NCBI GenBank assembly: GCA_007119795.1
Contig: SKOZ01000078.1
Location: forward strand, 1 to 33,681
DNA: 33,681 nucleotides
Direction: 5' to 3'
Origin: Planctomycetales bacterium
Lineage (GTDB): Bacteria > Planctomycetota > Planctomycetia > Pirellulales > Thermoguttaceae
Shown: positions 25,001 through 31,533 of the stretch, piece after piece
Layout of the letters: each line of letters begins with the position of its first letter
Numbering within the stretch: position 1 is the stretch's first letter
Notes under the pieces: generated by a model
Seen by the model: the letters and a program-made list of their open reading frames with translations, nothing else
Databases searched by the model: none
What the model was told of the DNA's origin: nothing
Made by a program: the position numbers and the translations under genes

Positions 25001-25626
25001 CGAAGAAGAACGCCGTTGAGGTACAGCCGCATCTGGCGGCGATCCCAGGTGGCGGCCAGGTGGTGCCAGGTGCCGTCGGAAGCCGGCTCGGCGGTGCCCA
25101 TACCGAAGGCATTTTGCGGCTGGGGGCGGCCGATCTCGAAGTGGAGCGTGCCCGCCGGATTCGGCGTCCAGACGCGGAGCCCCTCCCAATAGCCATTCCC
25201 AAGGGCGAAGAGCATGCCGTTCGGGCGGTCGTTGCCGAGGTGGGCCCCCTGCCCGTGCTTGCGGAAGCGGATCGTGACCGTGATCCCCTCCTCGCCGACC
25301 TCGAACGGCTCTCCCTGGAGATAGCCGCGATCGAGCCGCACCGCCTTCGTGCCCGGCCGCGCGCCCTCGACGAGCCGCAGCGGCTCCGCCTCGACATACC
25401 TCAGCGGCGCCTCGTCGCCCGCCAGACTCGGGGCCGTAGGCGAATCGGGCGTTAGCTCGGCGAAGTCGTAGTAGCGGAGCGCCGCGGGATGTTGGCTGAG
25501 GGCCTCCTGGTAGCGCTCGAGTTGCGAATCCGCCGCGCGGGCGCAGGTAGCCGCCAGCAGCAAGAGTGAGGCGGCCAGTGCAGTTCTGGAGGCAAGCGGT
25601 GCGACGCAAACGGCGGGTCGGTACAT
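22012..25626 (-). CDS. Large secreted LamG / helical-repeat / parallel beta-helix protein
   Basis: 1204 residues. ATG 25626 has GAGGA 6 nt upstream and gives a signal peptide (about 14-32, TALAASLLLLAATCARA); an upstream in-frame ATG at 25701 would bury it. Three parts follow. About 70-255 is a LamG/concanavalin-like jelly roll (WHHLAATWDRRQMRLYLNGV, then MDVDEVAVFRGAL). About 270-500 is a TPR-like helical region (YLAAGDYAAARDAYDALAGA and similar units). About 535-1150 is a right-handed parallel beta-helix beginning FFVAPDGDDSAAGTEAAPFA, with coil repeats such as HNLFHDSPHHGMRVEGFEHT and GNVFFRAAGGRFGAVQIHGG. The beta-helix part resembles polysaccharide lyase or glycosidase folds, but no catalytic set can be assigned. 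It heads an operon with the DUF5010-like gene. The joining of LamG, helical repeats and beta-helix in one protein is unusual. Confidence 0.85.
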   Translation of the reverse strand: MYRPAVCVAPLASRTALAASLLLLAATCARAADSQLERYQEALSQHPAALRYYDFAELTPDSPTAPSLAGDEAPLRYVEAEPLRLVEGARPGTKAVRLDRGYLQGEPFEVGEEGITVTIRFRKHGQGAHLGNDRPNGMLFALGNGYWEGLRVWTPNPAGTLHFEIGRPQPQNAFGMGTAEPASDGTWHHLAATWDRRQMRLYLNGVLLRAADFDGDYTPPAGAFRVGYAGAGIGSLAMDVDEVAVFRGALAADEILAQTFFRGSVPEPVRGPIRQATDAIARDDWPTAEAAFAALAEDEGVPAGYRAVAKIGRGRALRQQNQPQAALAEFARVAADAQLPETLRMAAARLTLHYERGVMGAAAPREVFERLLEEEALTGRDRLAAKLGFAERLLDEGEAEAARRIFNEILESGELSGSDAWNLRLQRAHAYLAAGDYAAARDAYDALAGADEVPPEVRGIARLTAAHSRFLEEDYSAAAAAFGGIAEDGDLLPHHRWEAGERRSEMERLAQGQPARDPAASRTKLRELPEPGATFFVAPDGDDSAAGTEAAPFATLARARDAIRELRAEGELPVGGVTTFVRGGLYRAEEAFALSEEDSGTEAAPIVYRAYPGETPRFHGGVELIGFEPVTDEAVLARLPEAARDHVLQVDLAAAGIDDVGSLGLRGFGLSGANAHPWVDLYVDGRPMELARWPNEGFVETGPVHRGGFRTDEAGQPGEFEYPTDRPERWSQADDAWMFGYWGHLWAGRTVRIAEIDVEQGRFATEHGTSYGFRQGMPFYVFNLLEELERPGEWFLDRTAGILYLYPPHDLAEATIELPLLADPFVQMQEVHHVVLKGLVFELGRGGGAVIQGGSDVLLAGCTFRRLGANAVVVSGGRRHGVFGCDLYTLGAGGVRMAGGERATLTPGEHFVENTLVRDFTRVDRVYAPAVHLDGVGNRIAHNLFHDSPHHGMRVEGFEHTIEMNEVHSVVYESDDQSGIDMFGNPAYRGNVIRYNFWHHIGSGHSVAGQAGIRLDDFISATLVYGNVFFRAAGGRFGAVQIHGGKDNIVDNNLFIDCQYAVSFSAWGERRWREGLASEWIRRAISAGGVDISQPPFSDRYPDLARMEEDHDRNFHWRNVAVECGRFAVRDPNRNEFLDNLLLGEDPGFADPAGRDFSLPADAPLFRRLGFRPIPFDEIGLYEEEHRASWPVRHEITPHYVPAR

Positions 25627-26573
25627 GGCGTTCCTCACGGGCGGGATCGGTTCGGGCGGGAACGGGGCCGTAGCGCCCCATGGTAGTCGATCGAGCTTCA
25701 TCTCCCCACCCTAACCGCCGTATTGGGGCCGTCAAGGCCCGTCACGGAGGCATCATCATGATGCCCGCCCCCTCAGTCCGAGCCAAGGCTTCGGCGAGGG
25801 GCGTGCCCGACGCGTGGCCCGGCATCGGCGAGGGGACGGTTATTGCCGTCCACACCAGCGCGTTGTACCAGGGAAGGGGGTGGTCGAGGTTGTGCAGCCG
25901 CCCGAAGAACTTTAGGCGGCGGTGTTCAGCTCGGGTCGCGCGGCGCGGTGGAAGTTCCCCGCGAAGAAGCGGCCCATCCCCGCCAGCGGCCCAATCCCGG
26001 GCCCGCGACGGCCCGGGTCGGCCCCATGACCACATCACCCTGCAGGCCCGCACGCGCGAAGCGTAGGGAGATGGATTGGGCGGTGCGAGAAGACGCCCCT
26101 CGATCTCTCGTTGACGCGCGTGCCGAAGCTCCAATTGGAACACGCCGATCTGCCCTTGGGGCGCCTCGTCCTGGGGGGGGAAAGACTCGGTGACCGAACT
26201 GGGGCCGAATCCGGGTTCAACCTCAGAAGACCCTGTGAAACGGCACCGTTTCCCGCGCGGGATGGAACAGAACTCGCTACGGAACCCTCTCTTTTCACTG
26301 CCCAACCCCCAAGCCGCAGCCTGATCGCGAATGACGCGGGCGGCACGAATTGTGTGGCTCGTTGTGCGGTTGCTTGCGCCTTCCCGAGCCCATCTATTGA
26401 CTACGAAGGATGGCAGGAGTAGGCTGCCGGGTGTGTAGGGAGATTTCGTGGCGAGTTGTGAAATCTTCGGGGAGCAGTCGGGGTAGTGGCTGCCGATTGC
26501 TTGAAGCGTTCTTTGGTTTCCCCTCCGAGCCTTGCTGATGGGCGAGGAGCGGCACAACACAAGGAGAGCAGAG
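25627..26573. other. Intergenic region, falling GC, no confident gene
   Basis: About 950 nt between divergent genes. On its minus strand TTGACG (25730-25735) lies upstream of the large beta-helix gene but has no good -10. A 294-codon minus-strand frame (25742-26626) has no family signature and overlaps the HAF gene antisense; I reject it. At 26237-26261 two adjacent perfect dyads occur (GAAACGG-CA-CCGTTTC and CCCGCGCGGG). GC content drops from here to about 28500. Confidence 0.45.
26237..26261. promoter_or_regulatory. Adjacent palindromes, possible operator
   Basis: GAAACGG (26237-26243), two bases, CCGTTTC (26246-26252), overlapping by one base the 10-bp palindrome CCCGCGCGGG (26252-26261). 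The spacing suits a dimeric DNA-binding protein. It lies about 310 nt upstream of the HAF-repeat gene. Function is inference. Confidence 0.25.
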
Positions 26574-27662
26574 ATGGTATCCGCTGTTCGAGTGGTCGCA
26601 GTCTGTCTGGCATTGGCGTTTGCCATGGGTGAACAACTGCGGGGAGAGGAGGGCTATTCCTTCGTCGATCTCGGAACGCTCGGAGGGAATCAGGGCCACG
26701 CTGCGGCAATCAACAACTCGGGGCAGATTGTGGGAGCGGCTTTCAACAGCGACAACCAACATCGTGCCTTCCTATGGTCCGACGGAAAGATGATCGACTT
26801 GGGAACGCTCGGAGGATCGATCAGCCGGGCTCACGGCATCAACGATTCGGGGCAGGTCGTCGGAAGGGCTCACAATAGCGATAATCAGTCTCGTGCCTTC
26901 CTCTGGTCGGACGGCGAAATGATCGACTTGGGCACGCTCGGAGGATCGCAGAGTGGGGCTTACGGCATCAACAACTCAGGGCAGGTCGTCGGAGTAGCTG
27001 ATAATCCGGATAATCAGTCTCGTGCCTTCCTCTGGACAGACGGCGAGATGATTGACTTGGGCACACTCGAACGGGACTCGAGTTTGGCCTATGGCATCAA
27101 CGACTCGGGGAAGGTCGTCGGACGGGTTAGTACCACAAGTGGAGCATATAGATGTCGAGCGTTCCTCTGGTCCGATGGTCAAATGATTGACTTGGGAACA
27201 CTGGGAGGTCCTCAAAGTGAGGCTTATGGCATCAACGACTCGGGGCAGGTCGTCGGATGGACTAACACAATAACCGCGACACGAGCCTTCCTTTGGTCGG
27301 ATGGGACGATGACTGACTTGGGAACACTAGGAGGTCCTCGAAGTGAGGCTTACGGCATCAACGACTCGGGGCAAGTCGTCGGATGGGCTCACGGTAGCTA
27401 TGACATACGATATATGTCACGTCGTGCCTTCCTTTGGTCGGACGGAACGATGACGAATCTGCCGACGCCTGGTAGATGGTATGAAGTCAGACCTCGTGCC
27501 ATCAACAGCTCCGGGCAGGTGGTTGGCTCCGCCAGAAATCCGCAGGTCCATACACGTCCTGTCCTTTGGACGCCCAATGCGAAGGTGGAGCTGGAGGCAT
27601 CCGAAGAGGCTCGCCCCGGTGACCCTACCGTCGAAGACTCGGGAGAAGGCGACGGCGAGTAA
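26574..27662 (+). CDS. Secreted HAF-repeat protein (seven tandem units)
   Basis: A 362-residue exported protein. ATG 26574 has AAGGAG 7 nt upstream and opens a signal peptide (about 3-18, SAVRVVAVCLALAFAM). From residue 46 to about 340 run seven repeats of 42-48 residues with the pattern IN-x-SGQVVG ... RAFLWSDG-x-M-x-DLGTLGG. This is the extracellular HAF repeat, named for its His-Ala-Phe-like core (RAF here). The C-terminal 30 residues are acidic and Ser/Gly/Glu-rich. Repeat number and strand-rich units suggest a beta-propeller, which is inference. The repeats are also strongly conserved at DNA level, so unequal recombination could change copy number. GC is lower than in flanking genes. Function unknown. 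Confidence 0.88.
   Translation: MVSAVRVVAVCLALAFAMGEQLRGEEGYSFVDLGTLGGNQGHAAAINNSGQIVGAAFNSDNQHRAFLWSDGKMIDLGTLGGSISRAHGINDSGQVVGRAHNSDNQSRAFLWSDGEMIDLGTLGGSQSGAYGINNSGQVVGVADNPDNQSRAFLWTDGEMIDLGTLERDSSLAYGINDSGKVVGRVSTTSGAYRCRAFLWSDGQMIDLGTLGGPQSEAYGINDSGQVVGWTNTITATRAFLWSDGTMTDLGTLGGPRSEAYGINDSGQVVGWAHGSYDIRYMSRRAFLWSDGTMTNLPTPGRWYEVRPRAINSSGQVVGSARNPQVHTRPVLWTPNAKVELEASEEARPGDPTVEDSGEGDGE
26709..27590 (+). repeat. Tandem HAF-coding repeats (about 129-bp period, 7 units)
   Basis: Seven in-frame units of 126-144 bp inside the HAF gene. Cores such as GGCATCAACGACTCGGGGCA recur nearly unchanged at about 26837, 27099, 27229 and 27355. Units 2, 5 and 6 are the most alike, which indicates recent duplication or gene conversion. 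Confidence 0.85.
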
Positions 27663-27804
27663 GCAGGCCTGTCGCGGGGGAACGGTGGAATGGAACATGT
27701 TGCGGCACTTCCTACGCTTCAAAGATTGACCGTGAGCTATCCGATTACGCCGCGGTTCCCGGCCTTCGCACCCGGAAGCGGATGAGCCCTATTTGGAGAA
27801 GGGA

Positions 27805-28383
27805 ATGATGGATAAGAAACGTGAATGGGCAGCCGGCCAGATGCTGGCAGTTCCTGCATTGCTGGTCATTCTGTTGACCGGTTACTGCGTGGCCCAGGAA
27901 GCCGGTGTTGAATACGAAGGCTTCAAGGAAGAGTTCAACAGCGACGCTTCAGAGCATTTCAGGTACGGGTCCGGAGGAAACCGGGCTGAATTCACACGAA
28001 GCTTTGGCGTGCCCTCTTCTATCGAGCCGGATACCAGGGTACTTCTACTGAGGATGGACCCCGACGACCGCGCCACTCCTTGGCAGGGACCCAACCTCTC
28101 TTCACACCGGATGTCCCATTACGGCATTTATACGTATGGCTTCGACTGGGAACCGGATCGCATCCGCTGGTGGATCATCCATCCGGAGACAGACGAAACC
28201 ATCGTTCTCTGGGATTACCAGGGCCCCGCGGAGAGGATTACGCAGACCCCGGCGAGGTTCATGATGAATATCTGGCATACGGACAACTGGCCCGTGCACA
28301 CCAACCGTAATGCCGTGGAGAGGCCGGAACATCCGTTTGGAGTTGAATTCGACTGGGTGTCTTACACCCCCTTTGTTGAATGA
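27805..28383 (+). CDS. GH16-like secreted protein lacking the catalytic segment
   Basis: 192 residues with an N-terminal membrane/signal segment (about 13-30, MLAVPALLVILLTGYCVA). Residues 40-107 resemble the first half of family 16 glycoside hydrolases (EGFKEEFNSD; then WQGPNLSSHRMSHYG, like the usual GAELRS...YGYGRY). Residues 109-190 resemble the last part (YTYGFDWEPDRIRWWI; PARFMMNIWHTDNW; PFGVEFDWVSYTP, as in lichenase-type enzymes). The roughly 70 residues between YGRY and TYGFDW in GH16, including the catalytic EIDIE strand, are absent: YG is followed almost at once by YTYGFDW. It is thus probably inactive, a deletion derivative or a binding protein. ATG 27805 has GGAG 6 nt upstream; ATG 27808 and TTG 27793 are alternatives. 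Confidence 0.72.
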   Translation: MMDKKREWAAGQMLAVPALLVILLTGYCVAQEAGVEYEGFKEEFNSDASEHFRYGSGGNRAEFTRSFGVPSSIEPDTRVLLLRMDPDDRATPWQGPNLSSHRMSHYGIYTYGFDWEPDRIRWWIIHPETDETIVLWDYQGPAERITQTPARFMMNIWHTDNWPVHTNRNAVERPEHPFGVEFDWVSYTPFVE

Positions 28384-28551
28384 TCCGTCTCTTGACTCAA
28401 ACCGATCGAGTCGGGGAACGGCCACACAACCGCCGAAGGACAGCCGGGCACGAACGCGACACGACTTCGCCGGAAACGGCACGACCACCCACTCATTTCA
28501 CGTGTAGCAACATGCTGCTGGAGATGCCGAATCGTCGATCGATGGAGATGC

Positions 28552-28974
28552 TCAGCCGGGCGCCTCATCCGGAGAGGTCGGATGAGGCTGGTGGCGGGCG
28601 AGGATCGCGTTGACCGTGGCGGTGAGGCGGGCGAAGTCGATGGGTTTCTCGAGGAAGTCGACGGCGGGGAGCCACTTGGCGTCGAGGTCCCGGGGGCTGA
28701 AGCCCAGGGGGAACTGCTGGTTGACGGCCGTGAGGAGGACCACCGGCAGCGGGCCGAAGGTGCGGCGGATCGTGCGGGCAACATCGAAGCCGGCTGTGTC
28801 GTCCTCGGGAAACATGACGTCCAGGATCACGGCTTCGGGCCGGCGCTGCTCGATGCGCTCGACGGCCTTGGCGGCGTCGGTCTCGATGGCCGTTTCGTGC
28901 CCTTCCTGGCTGAGGACGCGGGCGACGGCAGTGGCGAAATCGAGGTCGTCGTCGACGATGAGGAGGTAGGCCAT
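28552..28974 (-). CDS. Single-domain response regulator
   Basis: 140 residues, a receiver domain only (no DNA-binding output). Acidic pocket D8-D10 (LLIVDDDLDF), phospho-acceptor D52 (VILDVMF), T82 (VLLTAVN) and K110 (DFLEKPID) are all present. The stretch between T82 and K110 is about six residues longer than in CheY and contains QQFPLGFSPRDLDAKWLPAV, so the alpha4-beta5 face, normally a partner-binding surface, is altered. The gene starts 11 nt after the stop of the histidine kinase gene and is the last of the korA-korB-kinase-regulator run. With no output domain it should signal through protein contacts, possibly with an enzyme or another regulator. Confidence 0.92.
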   Translation of the reverse strand: MAYLLIVDDDLDFATAVARVLSQEGHETAIETDAAKAVERIEQRRPEAVILDVMFPEDDTAGFDVARTIRRTFGPLPVVLLTAVNQQFPLGFSPRDLDAKWLPAVDFLEKPIDFARLTATVNAILARHQPHPTSPDEAPG

Positions 28975-28985
28975 GGGGTTCTCCC

Positions 28986-30467
28986 TCAGGGGATGGGACC
29001 GCCCGGCGGCGCGCCCGGGGGAAAGGTGAGCGTCACTACCGTGCCCGCGGCGGGTGCGGTGCGGATGGAAACGTCGATATCGCCGGCCAAGGCCGCCTGG
29101 CGGACGATGGCCAGCCCCAGGCCGGTCGAGTTCCGGTTGTGGCTGGCTGCCTCGGTGGTGCGGAAGAAATCGTCGAAGACGCGGGGGAGCTTCTCGGCCG
29201 GGATGCCGATCCCCCGGTCGCGGACCGCAACCGTGGCCCCGCCGCCGGGTCGGGGCGAGCAGGAGACTTCCACGGTGCCGCCCTCGTGCGAGTAGTTCAC
29301 CGCGTTGGCGACCAGGTTGTCGAGGAGCATGGCCGCGTGGTCGGCGACGGCCGTGGTCCAAGCGGTTTCCAGGGCCGCTTCGATGGTGATCCCCCGGCGG
29401 GCGGCGGCCGGTTGGTGGGCGGCCACGGCAGCCGCCGCCACGGCGGCCAGCTCCACTGCCACCCGCGGTGGTGGCTGTTGGGCGGCCGACCGCAGGTTGG
29501 CCAACTGCAGCATCTGCTGGATCTGGCGGGAAAGCGAGGCGGCGCGGGCGGCGATTTGCTCGACCGTCGATCGCACGTCCTCGCTCAGCGTTCCGCAATA
29601 GCCGCCGAGGAGGACCTGTGTTTGGGCGTGGATGGCGGCGAAGGGGGCCTTGAGCTGGTGCGTGGTGCGGAGGAGGTGCCGGGCCCGCTCCTCGGTGGCC
29701 GCCAGCAGCCGGCGGTTGCTCACGGCGAGTTCTTCCTCGCGCTGCCGGAGGGCGCCGGCAATCCGCGAGGTGAGGAACCAGACGGTTGCGGAGATGAAGA
29801 GCACCGAGCCCGCCTGCACGAGGCCGGTCGCCAAGGGCAAGGCCGCCCGGGAAACCGCCGGCGGCGCCGCGAAATGGGTCGGAGGGGCCACGACTCCCGC
29901 CAGCTCGGCCGCCACGCACGCGAGGTACAGAGTCCAGGCGATGGCCGTCACCGCCAGGCTCCGCAACGAGGAGAAGAAGATGCAGGCCAGGACGATGTGG
30001 AACAGGTACATCATCGGGGCGAATGTCTCCAGGCTCCCCAGGTGATGGACCACCACGGTGAGGAGGACCAGGTCGAGGACGATCTGGGTCCAGAGACAGG
30101 CGGTGGCCAGGGCGGCGCGCCGCGAGCTGCCTTCGGTGGCCCGCAGGAAGCCGAGGTAGGCGAGGTTGAGCCCCGCCAGGGCTGCGGCCACCGCCAACGC
30201 CCAGACGCCCCCGCCGCGGATTCCGGTGAGGATACACCCCTCGGGCCGCAGGAGCCCGAAGGTGCCGTAAGCCGAGAGGACCGCCACCACGATCCACCGC
30301 AGCCGGCAGAACCAGCGGGCGTTGGAGGCGAGCATCGTGGCGTCGGGCGGCGCAGGCTCCTTGCCGTCCGGCGGCTGCGCCCGCGGGAGGCGGTACTCCG
30401 TCCAGGCCGCCTCCGTGTCGCCGGGGGCGGCAGCAGGGGGCGTCGGCAGGTCGCGCGAAAGAGGCAT
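28986..30467 (-). CDS. Membrane-embedded sensor histidine kinase
   Basis: 493 residues. After a Pro-rich N-terminus (1-50), about six membrane helices span 52-235, with no large extracytoplasmic domain, so sensing is probably within the membrane (compare RegB/PrrB-type redox sensors; analogy only). A short coiled coil (237-262) leads to the phospho-acceptor H270 in RTTHQLKAPFAAI. The ATPase domain has N-box LLDNLVANAVNYS (from 381), G1 VRDRGIGIP (415-423), F-box FDDFFRTTEA (from 431) and G2 NSTGLGLAI (446-454), all intact. Its ATG overlaps the korB stop codon (TGATG on the minus strand), so it is translationally coupled to the oxidoreductase. It is followed by its likely partner regulator. 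Confidence 0.94.
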   Translation of the reverse strand: MPLSRDLPTPPAAAPGDTEAAWTEYRLPRAQPPDGKEPAPPDATMLASNARWFCRLRWIVVAVLSAYGTFGLLRPEGCILTGIRGGGVWALAVAAALAGLNLAYLGFLRATEGSSRRAALATACLWTQIVLDLVLLTVVVHHLGSLETFAPMMYLFHIVLACIFFSSLRSLAVTAIAWTLYLACVAAELAGVVAPPTHFAAPPAVSRAALPLATGLVQAGSVLFISATVWFLTSRIAGALRQREEELAVSNRRLLAATEERARHLLRTTHQLKAPFAAIHAQTQVLLGGYCGTLSEDVRSTVEQIAARAASLSRQIQQMLQLANLRSAAQQPPPRVAVELAAVAAAAVAAHQPAAARRGITIEAALETAWTTAVADHAAMLLDNLVANAVNYSHEGGTVEVSCSPRPGGGATVAVRDRGIGIPAEKLPRVFDDFFRTTEAASHNRNSTGLGLAIVRQAALAGDIDVSIRTAPAAGTVVTLTFPPGAPPGGPIP

Positions 30468-31525
30468 CAGTCCACGTACCAGGTGGTCCCTGCGCCGAGC
30501 AGGCGCGCCAGATCACCGCGGCCGTTCTTCTCCACGGCCGAGTGGATCTGCTGCATGAGAAGGCCGTCGTAGGTCGGTTTCTCGAGCTGGCGGAAGATGC
30601 CGAAGGCCTGGGGAAACTGCGGCGGCTCGAGCGAAGCCAGAAGTGCGGCCAGCGTCCGCGAGGGAGTCTTCGCGTTGTGAACCAGGAGGTCCTCTTCAGC
30701 GGCGCCCTCCTCGCCGAGGGTCACCACCGCCGGTTCCAGACCGCGGAGTACGATGCCCTGGCGGCCGTCGCTGCCGAAGCGGATCGGCTCGCCGTCTTCC
30801 AGGAGGATGCGGTGCGCGTCGCGCTGCCGGCGGTCGGTGACTTCGGTGAAGGCCCCGTCGGCGAAGACCACGCAGTTCTGCAGAATCTCGATGAAGGCCG
30901 TGCCGCGGTGGCGCGCCGCCGCAGCGAGGATGCGGGCCATGTGGGCGGTGTCGGAGAAGACGGTGCGGGCTACGAAGGTGGCCTCGGCGGCCAGGGCGAT
31001 CTGCACCGGGTGGATGGGCTGCTCGATGGTCCCGGAGGGGCTCGACTTGGTCCGCGTCCCGTAGGGCGATGTGGGCGAGTATTGCCCCTTGGTCAGGCCG
31101 TAGACCTGGTTGTTCAGGAGAAGGATGTTGACGTCGAGATTGCGGCGCATGCAATGGATCAGGTGGTTGCCGCCGATGGAGAGCCCGTCGCCGTCGCCGG
31201 TGACCACCCAGACCGAAAGGTCCGGTTGGGCGCACTTCACCCCCCAGGCCAGCGCCGGGGCCCGGCCGTGGATGCCGTGGATCCCGTAGGTGTTCATGTA
31301 GTAGGGGAACCGCGAGGAACAGCCGATCCCCGAGACGAAGACCGCCTTTTCGCGGGGAACGCCCATCTCGGCCAGCGCGTGCTGCACCTGGCCCAGGACG
31401 GCGAAGCTGCCGCAGCCGGGACACCATTTGACCTGCTGCGGCGACTGGAAATCGCGCTTCGAAAGAGAGAGGGCTTCGTCGGCGGCCTGCTGCGGCTGGC
31501 AGAGGAGTCGCTCGTCGGTAGACAT
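30467..31525 (-). CDS. korB: 2-oxoacid:ferredoxin oxidoreductase subunit beta
   Basis: 352 residues, the thiamine-diphosphate-binding subunit of a two-subunit 2-oxoacid (most likely 2-oxoglutarate) oxidoreductase. The complex decarboxylates the oxoacid to an acyl-CoA and passes electrons to ferredoxin. Motifs: CPGCG (35-39), GIGCSSR (66-72), ThDP/Mg site VVTGDGDGLSIGGNH (107-121) and NNQVYGLTKGQYSPTS. These fit the KorB group, but substrate preference cannot be read from sequence alone; pyruvate or a branched-chain oxoacid is possible. Separated from korA by 8 nt and overlapping the kinase start by 1 nt. No separate delta (ferredoxin) subunit gene is seen. Confidence 0.93.
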   Translation of the reverse strand: MSTDERLLCQPQQAADEALSLSKRDFQSPQQVKWCPGCGSFAVLGQVQHALAEMGVPREKAVFVSGIGCSSRFPYYMNTYGIHGIHGRAPALAWGVKCAQPDLSVWVVTGDGDGLSIGGNHLIHCMRRNLDVNILLLNNQVYGLTKGQYSPTSPYGTRTKSSPSGTIEQPIHPVQIALAAEATFVARTVFSDTAHMARILAAAARHRGTAFIEILQNCVVFADGAFTEVTDRRQRDAHRILLEDGEPIRFGSDGRQGIVLRGLEPAVVTLGEEGAAEEDLLVHNAKTPSRTLAALLASLEPPQFPQAFGIFRQLEKPTYDGLLMQQIHSAVEKNGRGDLARLLGAGTTWYVD

Positions 31526-31533
31526 AGAGTCTC

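Noticed and set aside
25742..26626. Minus-strand open frame of 294 codons in the gap before the HAF gene
   Set aside because: No signature, no Shine-Dalgarno sequence, low-complexity Arg/Pro/Ser segments, and it starts antisense to the HAF signal peptide. A decayed gene cannot be excluded but is not supported.
26709..27590. Regular repeats considered as a CRISPR array
   Set aside because: The units are about 129 bp, in frame and encode HAF motifs; there are no short repeats with unique spacers.
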